A model generated the notes under the pieces. It ran no database searches and was not told where the DNA came from. It worked only from the letters and a program-made list of their open reading frames with translations. Made by a program: the position numbers and the translations under genes. Positions 10,680 through 21,594 of a stretch of 64,000 nucleotides of DNA are shown in pieces. The stretch is from NCBI GenBank assembly GCA_949751835.1, contig CATKHK010000092.1, forward strand, positions 104,328-168,327. The letters run 5' to 3'. Position 1 is the stretch's first letter. The number at the start of each line of letters is the position of its first letter. This stretch comes from Blepharisma japonicum (Eukaryota; Ciliophora; Heterotrichea; Heterotrichida; Blepharismidae).

Positions 10680-11060
10680 AATTAAAAAAATACAATTGAC
10701 AAATAAGGCTTGAGCCAAATTTTTGAGAAATATTAGCTCTGTTGTAATTAAATAGGTACTCCATCTCTCTTCTAAAATAAGATAATAGCATCTAAGGACT
10801 TTAATAATAAGAAGTAATGCCTTAGATTTTTTCAGCTTATCATTGAAATTGAAACTTGAGCTTCTATTCTGCAAAACTTAATCTTTGATTTATATATATT
10901 ATCGAAAATAAAAAGCTATAGTAATCAGATAAATAATTCTTTATAATCGTAATCTGGGCCTTTGATATCCCTAAATAATTTCAAGAAGGCTATAAATATA
11001 ATGAAAAGCTATTGGAAAATGCTTCTTATTTTAGAATTAATCCAAAAAGGCGGGATTTCT
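10680..11060 (-). pseudogene. Broken copy of the cluster family (B type)
   Basis: Translated on the minus strand, this region aligns with the core of B1/B2. IRSIFQ...FIAFLKLFRDIKGPDYDYKELF matches LLNIFFNKFYNLLRSFFYNCSDPDYNRVKEL. EAQVSISMISWKNLRHYF matches KAQFSMVSCKKLMKHF. After a frameshift, EMEYLFNYN...KFGSSLI matches RLESLFSYR...LWKGLI. In-frame TAG codons lie at 11009-11011, 10916-10918 and 10772-10774. The N-terminal AT-hook and the acidic tail are not recognisable. It sits between B2 and member D, as expected for a dead tandem duplicate. Confidence 0.8.
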
Positions 11061-11190
11061 GCTTTTTGATTACCTTTTCCAAATATAATTATCGATATAT
11101 AAACTTTAAAAATGTATAATAAAAACAAATTAATTATTTCCTAAATTATTGTTTTGATTTTTAAATCAATTAGCTTAGACGTCTTCTTTA

Positions 11191-12660
11191 CTAACTGCTA
11201 TTACTATTGATTGAGTCAATTGAAGCGTTTAAATCCTCATAATTGCCTTCATTAATGCTTGCTTGAGTACTGTACGTTTCCAAGTCCTCATCAAGATATG
11301 AATCTCAATTAGTTGTTGGTGTTCTGGAATCCTGAATAAATTTCTCTTCCTGAATTTGTTGAGAAAGAGTATGGCTCTTTGAATCAGCGTTAATATCATC
11401 AAAATGAACCCCCTTTCATTCTTCACAATTGCCATTATGCAAATCTTTATGTTTATTCCTATTTTCCTGATTTTGCTCAGAATTTGATGAGTGCTGAATC
11501 ATCTTATCTTGCTCAGAGATATCTAAATTTTCAATATCCATAGCACTATCTTCTTGTGATTTGAGTTCTATTGAATCTTGTTTATAATCAGTAGAAGATA
11601 AATTAATTTCATTTGTTGGTAAACTTATTATTTACATCGAGCTATTTAATTCAAAGGAAGTTTTCATAGGACTATCTTCATCTTTTTTCTCAGATTCTCT
11701 CGCATTTGAATTGTTCTGTGAAAATAAAACAGAAAACTCATCGTATTCATATGATTCTTGTTCGTATCTGCTTATAAATTTCTTACTATCTTTTTCCGGC
11801 TGTAAGGCATTGCTTTGTTGGCATCCCTCAGCAATTTCTTCCTGAGCGTGCCTAATCTGATAGAAAACTGGACCATAAACATTTTCCTCAAAATAATTCT
11901 CAACTACATCTTCTGTTTTTTTCCTATCAAATCCATCTGAATTATCAGATTGCTCCGTAGTATTAGGTTCATAGTCGATATCTTTACATTCTTTCCTCTT
12001 TTTCTGTGGATTTATCTGAGTTGTCTCTAAAGATGTACTTTTTGTTTCTTCTGATATCGATGAACCAGTATCTCTATCAATGATTGAATCACTTATTTTA
12101 TCTATTAATACTCTAATTTTTTTATCATACTTTGATTCTTCTTTACTTCCAGCTAAGGAATGGCATTTAATCAAATAAAATCATATTTCAGCTCTTCTCT
12201 GAACATCTATATCAATTATTAGTTCTTGATCAAAAAATGCTTTCAAAAATTCTTCATCCACATTTTTTTTACCTTCTGTCCCTACAAGACATTTTATAAA
12301 AGGCTTCATGATCTCTTCTTGAAAAAAATCAATCTTTTTTCTAATTGATGAAATTAGTGATTTCGAAACTTCAGCTTTTCTGTTAATACTTCTCATTTCA
12401 GTAATTATATAGATTGGCAAAGGAATTTTTCCTTGTGCAGTAGTTAATGTTTTTTCGTTAAGGCTTTCGAAAAAATCATTAAATCTTGGATCACGGTTAG
12501 AATCAAAAATCACATTTATCAGTAGTCAGAAAATTGTCTGATATCATCATGTGTGACGAGATTTTCTTTTCCGTTGTATTTCACTTTTTGTGGATCTAAA
12601 ATATTTCTCTAATTCAGAAACAGTATGCCGAGGTCTTCCACTCATATTATGAATTTCCAT
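11191..12660 (-). CDS. Cluster family member D, with an in-frame TAA near two-thirds
   Basis: The frame starts at Met 12660 (or 12645) with MSGRPRHT, an AT-hook-like GRP. The core spans 35-165: DPRFNDFF, SIRKKIDFFQEEIMKPFIKCLVG, EEFLKAFFDQ and EIWFYLIK. A long Ser/Asp/Glu tail follows. Several TGA codons are Trp. At 11632-11634 an in-frame TAA interrupts the tail, yet the same frame stays open for about 146 more codons of matching acidic, Ser-rich composition to TAG 11191. Removing the 12 bases 11624-11635 (GTAAATAATAAG) would restore the frame, but that is shorter than any intron seen elsewhere here. Either the protein ends at 11632 (342 aa), or it reaches about 485 aa by splicing or readthrough. 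Confidence 0.75.
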
Positions 12661-13860
12661 ATGAGTTCTTAATGCTCTTCATTATATGCATATAATATTG
12701 ATAAAAGAGTGGAATAATGGCGAATGAGCTATATGTCTAACATATACGTTAAATAAAAATTTTAGATATAGTCATATTTTGATAAAGCCAACAAAAAAAT
12801 TAAGAATGATAATTGAAAAATCCCTCGCTTGGTTGGTGGTTTTGCGCCAATTAATTGGGTTTTTAAAATCGCTAGCCATCTTCGAACTTTTTGCAAATGA
12901 CCAGTGCAAAGCGATGAGAGCAAAGCAAACTTTTATTTAGGTAAGAAAAGCGACGTGCAACAAATGAAAGAAGGACCCTGGAACTTGAGGATGTTATTTG
13001 TGTAAACACTCCGGCATTAGTTAAATTGTCTAAACGATGATCTTGGGTGAGTTCTATTACTCTAATTGTGCGCCAGTAATATCTGATCTGAATATAGCAT
13101 ATTTCACAACTGGAAAATCATTCTGAAGCGTACTTCCTGGTACAGCGAAAGGGGTTGCCTAGTGATTCTTAGGCTTGACAGAAAAGTTGAATAAAGTAAA
13201 ATAAATAAGTATTATAAAAGCAAGTATATCTAAGTTTTTCATTTCCCCAAATTCATTATTAGCATATTAAAAATAAAGCTAATTCAATATTTCAATTACT
13301 ATCTATTTATAAGTCTATTAGAGCATTACCATTATGATAACCAATTGATATAAAATATTTAAGACTGGTGATTTAATATATGCCATTTCATACATAGGCT
13401 ATAATTATAGAAATCTATAAAACCATATTTCTTATTTTGCCTGATAGATGACCAAAACTAAAGTGACTCAAAGAATATTGAGCTAAATAAATTACTAGAC
13501 ATAACATTGAGAAGTATATCTTCCAATTTCCTTCTCTTTTGCTTTTTACTGGAAATTGTGCTTCGAAGGTAGAAAAATGATCCAGATTAGTTTAGGAGAT
13601 CTTTCAATCATTAAAATTTCCATATAAGGATTTCTTTATAATTTCAGGATGAAGGAGCTAAAAATTATTATGATAGATCAAAAGTTTAAAATAGTTGAAT
13701 AAAATTAGGGGCAAGAGTTCTTCAAAACCTCTTAAAGATAAATTTGGTATTGCCAATTAAAATAACCGAGACAAAAAACAGATAAGTTTTGTGTGATCTT
13801 ATTTTTTCTGTCTAAAATTGTTTATATTAAGGATAAATTTTATTCAACTTTCTCAATTAC
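12661..13860. other. Gene-free block between family members D and E
   Basis: About 1.2 kb has no intact gene. The part 12830-13190 is noticeably less AT-rich than its surroundings but gives no long frame; the best is a 60-70-codon minus-strand frame starting MASDFKNPINWRKTTNQ. The part 13440-13620, read on the minus strand, contains KKQKRRKLEDILLN followed by SNLFSSIFFES. That faintly echoes the family N-terminal core and could be a further decayed copy, but the resemblance is weak. Confidence 0.35.
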
Positions 13861-14946
13861 TTAATAAAATGTCTCGAATTCGTCAAAATAGTCTCCATTC
13901 ATATCTCCACCTGTTATTAAAGTATCGAAATTGTTGCTATCTGGATTACGGTCATTTTCCATAAAAATTTCTCCCTGTCCTGCATTTAAATCTTGGAAAA
14001 TATCATACTTTTCCATGTCTCGTGCCTGAATTGCGTTAGATTTGCTATCAGTTGTTTGATCAAAGACTTCTTGGTCTGGTGATCCAAAAAAAGAAAAATC
14101 TTTATCATTTTTAAGGTTCTCTTCAATCCTTGGATTGAAAATTGATGACTCCTTCTCTAAAATTACACCTAAATCAATATTTGTCCCTTCTTTTGCTGAG
14201 CTCTTTCCCAGTGGATCTGATTGAATATCTGTAATGCTTGGGCGATATGATTCCTCGATTGAGGTTTCATAGCTATAAGGATCTATATCACATTTTCCAT
14301 TTAGTTTGCATAACAGCTTTTCAATTTTTCTCATTCTTAAATTGCGTCCAGTCTCTACACCGACAAAGGAAAGATGATCAGAAATCAATGAATTTCATAT
14401 TTCCTGCCTTATTTCTTTATTATATATACTATCACAGTCTTGCTGAAAAACTGAGTTTAGAAATGATTCATTAAAGCATGTCTCTTTCATTTGGCCTAGA
14501 AGGCATTTTACAAATACATTTATTACTTCTTGAAAGCCAGGAATGTAATCTCTCAATTCCTTGCAGCAATTAATAGTAAGCTTGGTTTTATTTTTATCAT
14601 AATTAGTGAATATTTCTTTTCCTTGTTTTTTCAAAAAACTTATAGGCCACAGTGGGCATCCAAGAATAGCAAGCAAATATTTTTTTGAATCATCGTCTCC
14701 ATTAGCATTTTTCTGATTTTCATTCACCCTACAGCCTTCAACATAACTATAAAAATCGCTAAATCTGCAATCAAAATCGTTCCAAAGATGATATCTAAGC
14801 AATTTATTATGCAGGAGTTTGAAAAATTTATTTATTCACATTTCGTTGTTTCCTTTCATACTTTTCAGCTTGCGGCCTGTTCTTGTACTTGTGAATTGCT
14901 TGAATAATTCAGCAATTGGTAATGGTGGTCGTCCCCTATTTTTCAT
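13861..14946 (-). CDS. Cluster family member E (canonical AT-hook, acidic tail)
   Basis: The product is 361 aa, read through TGA-Trp at NEMWINKFF and EIWNSLISD. It starts MKNRGRPPLP, a textbook AT-hook. Its core links the two subgroups: CPLWPISFLKKQ and NCCKELRDY resemble B1/B2, whereas GFQEVINVFVKCLLG, SFLNSVFQQ and EIWNSLI resemble A and D. The acidic C-terminus ends GDYFDEFETFY. It is the most distal member on the minus strand, followed by a coiled-coil gene. Function is inferred only from the AT-hook and the acidic tail. Confidence 0.85.
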
Positions 14947-15059
14947 ATAAGAATGAATACTTTGTTCTCTCTTTTTTTATCAATAAAAATGCGGAATAAA
15001 CAAAAATTAGCATAAATTAAATTTATATAATTTTTAATTATTTCTATCAATTCTATATA

Positions 15060-16160
15060 CTATTGCATAGCGCAAGAATGAGTGGCACATTGCTCTGCAT
15101 GAAAATCTGCGATAATCTCCCTTATTTTAGTTAGAGAAGATTTGATAATTGAAATATTTTGATTAATTTGTTTTGCTGTAAATTGTGGGTTTATGTCTTC
15201 ATCTTCTAATCCTAGAACCAATTTTAAGCTTACTTGTTTTTCTTCTTTTAGAGTTTCAAGAACTATAAGCACTTGGCTTATGTCTTTTTTTATATTTCGT
15301 ATATCATTTGCAAAATAAATAAGCCCTAAATGGTCTCCGTTTGAATTATATGTTTTTAATTCTTGCTTTAAAGTTTCATTTTCTGAAATTAGTCGGTTTT
15401 GCATGTCCTCAAGTTCTCTAAATTGCATCTCTAGATTTTCATATTCTGACTGATCGATATTTATCTTCATTTTTAGAGTATCGCTTTCTTGCGTTGCATT
15501 TTTGATATTCTCTTTATGCTCTGCTAAGACTTTTCCTTTTTGTAATTCGTATTCCATCTGATTTATTTTCTTATCTTTTTCGCTAATAATTTTTTTTAAA
15601 TTTGATATTTCCGCTTTATACTTGGCTTTTACATTTTCTTCAAGGTTATTCACATTAATTTCAATTTCATCACTTGAAGATTTGTCTCACCTTTCAGAAC
15701 TACCAGAAAGAGTTGAAGAATCTGAAATTGAATATTTTACAATATTTTCTTTTAGCTTTAAGTTCTCTTTTTCAAGGTTTTTAGATTTTATTTTGTAATA
15801 TTCCATTTTATTTTTGACTTTTTTTAAGTATTCGTTCATTTGTGAGGCATTTTCGTGCAGTTTTTGATCATCTTTTATATGTGATAGAGCGTTTTTTGCA
15901 TAAGATATGACTTCACTGGTTTCGTATTTTCTTCGAGGAGAGGGTGAAGCATTGGAGCTCTGATTTGCTGAGGACTCAGGGGATTTATAGCGAGTCTTTT
16001 TCAGTGATGTTAAATGTGCTGGGATATAAAATGAATGAGATGGCGGTTTTGACATTGATCTAGCTGGATATATTGCAGATGAGTTCACCTTAATAGTAGA
16101 ATGATTGCCGGTATTTAGATTTTGAAGAGAAACCTCTGGGTATTTTATGGTTTTTGACAT
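15060..16160 (-). CDS. Coiled-coil protein
   Basis: The 366-aa product is read through a TGA-Trp after SGSSER. Residues 1-90 are Ser/Pro/Lys-rich and probably disordered. Residues of about 95-145 and 165-270 form strong heptad coiled coil (EYLKKVKNKMEYYKIK, KKIISEKDKKINQMEYELQ). The C-terminal 90 residues are more mixed and end in HAEQCATHSCAMQ. The layout fits a cytoskeletal or basal-body structural protein, but no family is recognised. Confidence 0.8.
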
Positions 16161-16498
16161 TAAATATAAGTATTTTAAACCTCATGGGCAGAATTATAAA
16201 ATACTAAAAATAAATTGGCCTAATTTATTTAAAAATATGAAATTTTAATTATTAAAATCTCCCAAATTATTATTATAGATCACTAGGTGATAAATCAATA
16301 TATTTTAGATGATAATTTTATCAAAAGGAGCATTGAATTAATTCACCTTTGTCAATAATATTTTTATAATTTAATAATTATAGCACAAATAATACCTAAA
16401 ACAATTCCAGATAAAAGCAAATATAACTTCTAAGGCTTAAATTTTGAATTATTTATAAACTACAATTTTACTGGTTTTCAACTTAATTCACATAATAT
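16161..16498. other. Intergenic spacer
   Basis: This AT-rich sequence lies between two minus-strand genes. I see no ORF or RNA structure. Confidence 0.4.
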
Positions 16499-17077
16499 TT
16501 ACTTTAAAAATTGACTTAGCCATCGGAATCCTTCAGCATATCCCGTTCTTCTCGCCACTGAACACATGAAAAGCTCAATCGGTCTTACCCCTGGCTGTGA
16601 TTTTAAGTCTTTTCCATAATACCCATATGTTTCTAATCCCAGAGCATTTCGAAGCTCTTCTTCACTCGCCGCGTCAGAAAGGTCAATTTTATTGCCTAAA
16701 ATAATAAAAGGAACATTTTGTAGCTCTTCCATCGACATTAACTCATTAAGCTCATTTCTTGATAAATCGAACCGTTCTCTATCTGATGAGTCAACCATGA
16801 AGACTATCCCATCGACGCTTCCTAAATAGTCTTTCCAGATTTTTCTAGCAATTTCGTGACCTCCCAAATCAAAGGTACGGAAGCGGATGCTACCCATTAC
16901 TAGTTCTTCTGATTGTGGATGTGTAGTAGGCTCAAGTTGGGCCATTTTGTCATCTTTTAACATTTGGAGTAAGGTGGATTTGCCAGCGTTATCGAGACCG
17001 AGAAATACAAGTTTTGCATTCTTTTGGTAGAGGCCTAGATAACCGAGTGCACCATAGAACCAATTGACTAGAAACAT
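16499..17077 (-). CDS. SAR1: SAR1 small GTPase (COPII)
   Basis: The product is 192 aa, full length for the family. It starts with the hydrophobic membrane-anchoring N-terminus typical of SAR1 ([17 protein letters not shown]) instead of a myristoylated glycine. G motifs: [18 protein letters not shown] (switch 1), DLGGHE, NKIDLSD and SVARR. SAR1 recruits the COPII coat to ER exit sites; GTP insertion of the N-terminal helix bends the membrane. His in DLGGHE is the GTPase residue. Confidence is high from motif order and the C-terminal FRWLSQFLK. Confidence 0.97.
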   Translation of the reverse strand: MFLVNWFYGALGYLGLYQKNAKLVFLGLDNAGKSTLLQMLKDDKMAQLEPTTHPQSEELVMGSIRFRTFDLGGHEIARKIWKDYLGSVDGIVFMVDSSDRERFDLSRNELNELMSMEELQNVPFIILGNKIDLSDAASEEELRNALGLETYGYYGKDLKSQPGVRPIELFMCSVARRTGYAEGFRWLSQFLK

Positions 17078-18277
17078 TACACGTAGGAAATTATTATAAA
17101 AATGAAAGATGAGTCAGATTTTAAATTTTTTTCTGGTAAATTTGTGTAAAATTAGCATTAAATTTCAAATATAAGGATTTTAATTAGCAGAGAGGGCAAA
17201 TCATTGAAAAAATATTTTAAAAATTAATTCGAAGATTTTTGGGTATTTTGTAATAATTAGACGATTTAAAGTGAAAAAGAAAGATTTAATTGCTTTTATG
17301 ATTTGAAAAAATAATTTAATTCGTCGATATCTATAAAAAATAATTTAGCAACATTACCATATATAGATTTTTAATAGGAATATTGTTGCAAAATTTTAAT
17401 ATTAAGCCCTACTGCGTATTAATATGATTAATATCATCTTTTTAATCTATTAAGCAGCATTTATTTCGCGAAAATATTGAAATAGTATCTAATTTTTTAA
17501 CAATTGAGAAATTTTTGGATTTCTTATGATTAAAAAAAAGTAGCTCATATTCCCTTAATTTTGATTTAATAGATTCAATAATATATTAAATTCTCACAAT
17601 TGAGTTCAAAACTGGAAATCTTCTTTTAACTTAAACAGGTAATGATAAAAATGGTAATTCATCAGGCTTCAAAATCCATCATACTGATATAAAAGTTCTA
17701 AAGAAATTTTCATTGCTGAAGTTTTGCAAGCATTAAAAAAATATTTTCAAATATCAATGATGAATCCCTGACTTTTGGTTAGATCAAGATTGCAAATGGA
17801 CTTTTTCGACGACTACTTGAATCAAGGAAAGCATTATTTTTACATGAAAAATTAGCTCAGGGGTCTCTTATTCAAGCTAATCTTTAACAGCAAGCATAAG
17901 CTACGGTATTTATCTAAAAAAGCAGCGAAAGTTTAAAAATAGGGAGCCCTTGTTTTAATTATCAAAATATTTTCCTCAAAGAAATCAGATTTAAATATGA
18001 AATTTAATTCTTATTAAAAGAAAACACAATCCAACATATATCTGAAATATCTTGATGAACGGACAGAAGAAATGGCAAATTTATTAATTTTTATACCCAA
18101 CCAAGAAACCTTACCAAAAACCTTGAATATTGGCCTAGCATTTTAAAACTAAACTCCAGAAGCCATAATCAGTGCAAAAATCCAGCTCTAGCATGTCGTA
18201 AGTAAATGATCGGGACTGGTCAGTAAGTGCCTATAAAATCTAAAATGGTTACAAAATATATATAAATATATTTCATT
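17078..18277. other. Intergenic, divergent promoters, with unexplained short open stretch
   Basis: There are 1.2 kb between divergent SAR1 and the zinc-finger gene. Most is very AT-rich. Around 17755-17950 on the plus strand a short frame reads LLVRSRLQMDFFDDYLNQGK before a TAG; it is protein-like but isolated and matches nothing I know. No RNA gene was recognised. Confidence 0.35.
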
Positions 18278-18751
18278 ATGGAAACTATTTCAGAAATTCA
18301 ACAACCAAAAATTCGAAGCCAAAAGCCTCCAAAGAGCGGCAAATCAAAGAAAAATCAAAACAAATCAACCTCAGAAGGCTCTCAAGCCAAAAAGAAATCA
18401 ACAAAAGCTGACTTCCAAACAAAATTTAAGAGTGAAATTTGTAAAAATTGGGAAAACGGGTATTGCGAGTTTGGAAGCGAATGTGCGTTCGCTCATGGCG
18501 AATCCGAGTTAAGGGATAAGCCTCAGGCCAAAAACTATAAAACTCAAAGATGTAAACAGTTCCATGAGCTAGGATATTGCATATATGGATCAAGGTGCCA
18601 ATTTATCCATAGAGATCTATCACCAGACACAGCTGATAACTCACCTGTAGGAAGTAGAGTTTCAAGCAGGAAAGGATCATTTGATGCCTCTAGAGATATC
18701 TCTAAAAAAAGGTTGCCAATATTTGTTGACCTCGAAAGGAGAGGATTATAA
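18278..18751 (+). CDS. Tandem CCCH zinc-finger RNA-binding protein (TIS11/ZFP36-like)
   Basis: The product is 157 aa. A basic, Ser/Lys-rich N-terminus (1-45) is followed by two CCCH fingers at about 56-75 and 91-110. Finger 1 is C-x7-C-x5-C-x3-H (CKNWENGYCEFGSECAFAH), one residue shorter than usual. Finger 2 is the canonical C-x8-C-x5-C-x3-H. The lead-ins FKSEIC and YKTQRC match the YKTEL-type motif of TTP proteins. In that family the pair binds UAUUUAU elements and promotes mRNA decay. The rest is Ser-rich, with likely phosphosites (SRKGSFDAS). Confidence 0.9.
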   Translation: METISEIQQPKIRSQKPPKSGKSKKNQNKSTSEGSQAKKKSTKADFQTKFKSEICKNWENGYCEFGSECAFAHGESELRDKPQAKNYKTQRCKQFHELGYCIYGSRCQFIHRDLSPDTADNSPVGSRVSSRKGSFDASRDISKKRLPIFVDLERRGL

Positions 18752-19258
18752 AAGCACAATTTTAATTTAATATGACAATAATTAATCGAAGAATTAAGAA
18801 CATTTTGATTGTGTGAGTTAATAAGTAAATAAAACGCATCAGATTTTGAGAGAAAAATGCATTGGAGAAAAATCTGGAATTTCATGAAATATATCAGTAT
18901 GGCATTTTTAAATTGAAAAATATTTTTTTATTATAGAAAATAAATGTTTGAAGGATAAAGAAGCATTTACTAGGTTTTATATTGTTAATTTGTGAGAAGA
19001 TCTAGATTTGATATGAAAATTGAATTTACAAAAAACTCAGAAACAAAAAGAATTTAGGCATTTAATTTTTTATTTATTCTCAAAGCCATATGAATTTTTG
19101 CTTTGCTTTATGTCTCCTTGTTTCAAATTATGACGGAAATTGAAATTATTTTAAATTTCATACCTCCATATCTCTACGACATTTCTTCTAAAATCAATCC
19201 AAAACAGAAAAAATGCAAAAAACTAATTCACCTTACACACTAAAATTACCTTAAATAT
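18752..19258. other. Intergenic, convergent
   Basis: This AT-rich spacer of about 500 bp lies between convergent genes. I see nothing recognisable in it. Confidence 0.4.
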
Positions 19259-19621
19259 TTAATTTACAACAGAAAAAAATTGATTCCTGTCAGTTTCAGT
19301 TGCTTTAATAATCATCTCTTCTTCAACATTCGTATTCTCTGAGATTATAGTCCTTGAGTCCTCTCCTGAATGATATGTAAATATTGGTTTATATTCATCA
19401 TAAATATTTTCATCAAAATAAGTCGGAGCCAAAAATATTTCCAACTCATCCCCAGTTGATTCGTACTGAAGGTAGTTTTCTCTTTGAGAAACTAATTGCA
19501 AAAAATACCTCTCAAGCATATTTTGAATTTTTCTCTTTTTCTTTAGCTCTGTTCTAAACAATTGGAGCTCTATTAGAGCTTTATTCATACAGCTATCCTC
19601 TTCAGTGTCGCCGTCACTCAT
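19259..19621 (-). CDS. Hypothetical acidic protein (120 aa)
   Basis: The open frame starts MSDGDTEEDS and contains a basic amphipathic segment (RTELKKKRKIQNMLERY) in an otherwise Glu/Asp/Tyr-rich chain. There is no membrane segment or known motif. It lies 121 bp downstream of VPS29 on the same strand. The acidic tail recalls the 6-15-kb family, but the core motifs of that family are absent, so I do not group them. Confidence 0.6.
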   Translation of the reverse strand: MSDGDTEEDSCMNKALIELQLFRTELKKKRKIQNMLERYFLQLVSQRENYLQYESTGDELEIFLAPTYFDENIYDEYKPIFTYHSGEDSRTIISENTNVEEEMIIKATETDRNQFFSVVN

Positions 19622-19742
19622 AATTAAACTACTTAATAAAGTTTTAAAAAAATGTTCCCTATACGGACTTTAAAATGATAATTTTTTACTGGAGCTTAAA
19701 ATTATTAATCACCTAGTATGAGTTAAGTTAAGTAATTATTGT

Positions 19743-20306
19743 TTAACTTTTTGAAAATTGTGCTTTGTTAACTGAAATATTTCCATCGACAAGTTCATAG
19801 ATGAATAGTGTGGCGTCGTTACCTTGAAATGCCATTATTATAAAGCTCGGTTTAACTTCTGATGTTATTGATGAATAAGCCCCAGTAGCTGATCCTGGGT
19901 TAATAAAGTATTTCCCATCTAAAGATTCTATAGAGAGGGCGTGTGTATGACCTGATATTAAAATGTCACAGTCAAATTGACGCTGGAGATTACCTAATGC
20001 TTCTTTATCACCCCATGGAATTACTTGATGTCCATGAATCAATCCAATTTTCCAATCCCCAATTGTAACGACCTTGCTTTCAGGGATTGTGCTATTTTCA
20101 TCAAAATCGCCTTTAACTATGTGAACGCTTGAAGCCAAACCTTTGAGCCAATCGGAATATTCTCGACATCCAATGTTTCCTGTGCAAAAAATATTTTGTA
20201 CTTTTCCTGGGACTAAAAGCTCTTTGAATTTCTCAGGAAGATCAACAGCACGCTGAGGGATGTGAAGGTCGCCTATTAGCAATACAAGTTCTCCAAATTG
20301 GCTCAT
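19743..20306 (-). CDS. VPS29: VPS29, retromer subunit
   Basis: The product is 187 aa, the family's normal length. It has the metallophosphoesterase-like fold signature: GDLHIP, GNIGC, KGDFDE, IGLIHGHQVIPWGD, SGHTHA and NPGSATGAY. In VPS29 this site is not an efficient phosphatase; it is a docking surface for VPS35 and TBC1D5-type partners in endosome-to-Golgi recycling. No intron and no TGA codon are needed. Confidence 0.97.
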   Translation of the reverse strand: MSQFGELVLLIGDLHIPQRAVDLPEKFKELLVPGKVQNIFCTGNIGCREYSDWLKGLASSVHIVKGDFDENSTIPESKVVTIGDWKIGLIHGHQVIPWGDKEALGNLQRQFDCDILISGHTHALSIESLDGKYFINPGSATGAYSSITSEVKPSFIIMAFQGNDATLFIYELVDGNISVNKAQFSKS

Positions 20307-20727
20307 ATTTTATATTAGAAAATTTGGTGAGTTTATTTGATATGGCATATTTTCTACTCGGATTTTCAATAAAAAGCGGAATTAATTTAGATAAAATTTG
20401 GATTTAACTTTATTAAGATATGAAGATTCTGACTAGATCTGAAAATAAAATAAATGCAAAAACAAAAAATTATATGAAAAAATAAAACAGCTGCTTAATT
20501 AAAATAAATTTGAAAAAGCAAAATATCTTCTTATACTTATTGATTATTTGATATTTAACTTTAATATGGTAATTTGATTCTTTCTGAAGGACTCCTTTGA
20601 AAACTAAATTCCTATTTAGGTAACAAATAATCTTTTTAATACAAAAAGTAGCCTTATAGCGAGTCAAATCACCTTATAATATGAATAAAATGTGCAATGA
20701 TTCAAAAAATGAAAATAAAACCATTTA
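20307..20727. other. Intergenic, divergent promoters
   Basis: This AT-rich spacer lies between divergent VPS29 and the 288-aa gene. Short minus-strand frames here overlap the next gene's start and look spurious. Confidence 0.4.
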
Positions 20728-21594
20728 ATGGCAGAAAAATCTTTTCTGGCTAGAAACGATACCCAAATATCAAACGAACTAATTTGTTTGATATGAAGAT
20801 ATTCAAATCTTAAAGAATACAACAATATCAGAATAAGAAGAATAACAAAAAGACGCAATACTCATCGCAAATCTTCAAGTATTCCAGCTCAGCCTTGCTT
20901 CTCAACACAAAATACATATTCTCCTAATATAGAAGAGAACTCAACTTATCCTAATATCTCTCCTTTAGTATCACGCAGAATGCAATCGATCAGCTTATTG
21001 AATATAGAGATTCATAAGCAACCTAAAACTGTTTATACCATTGAACAGTATTCTTGTATCAGCTCAACATTTATATCTTTGCTTGAAAAATATCAAGGAA
21101 CTTCATGAGTGAAATATGATGAATTTCAGAGCTTAATTCATAGTGCTTTAATCAAGCAATTCTTTCTTGACTGTTACACTTGTGATCACTCTTTTTGGAG
21201 TCTACTGATTGATCCTATTAGCAATAAACCATGAGTTGATATAGAGTTATTTAAAAATTGCTTAGAGAACTTACAAGAAAGCCATAATTGGAATTTATTT
21301 TCCCCTAAAAAGATCAATAAAAAGAAGAAAAATCTGTGGCAAATCCAAAAATATCTATGTAAAAATTATTTAGTTTTCTTTTCATTTATTCAAAAAACTG
21401 TAGGGAATGAGCTCGATAAAGACCAACTCATGGAAGCTTTGGGTATGGCTGACAAAGCATCAAAATATCAGATAGGGATGCTCAGTGATATTATTTTTCA
21501 GAAGCTTAATGAATCTGAAGGCCACATGGTCAAAGTTATCAATTTTGAACAGTTTAGAGGTCTGATAGTAGAGAAAAAAGAAAGCGAATTTTAG
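20728..21594 (+). CDS. Hypothetical 288-aa protein, visible only with TGA as Trp
   Basis: From ATG 20728 (MAEKSFLARNDTQ) to TAG 21592 the frame is open once three TGA codons (in LIWRYS, TSWVKYDEF and KPWVDIEL) are read as Trp. Under the standard code no long ORF exists here. The N-terminal 90 residues are Ser/Asn/Arg-rich. The remainder is helical and well composed (DEFQSLIHSALIKQFFLD, ELDKDQLMEALGMADKA, INFEQFRGLIVEKK). The last part resembles degenerate EF-hand helices but lacks the acidic calcium-binding loops. No family is assigned. Confidence 0.8.

Noticed and set aside
17755-17950. Possible exon reading LQMDFFDDYLNQGK
   Set aside because: No flanking exon, splice pair or homologue could be joined to it; listed only as unexplained intergenic sequence.
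19259-19621. Sixth member of the AT-hook family
   Set aside because: It has an acidic tail but none of the core blocks or the AT-hook.
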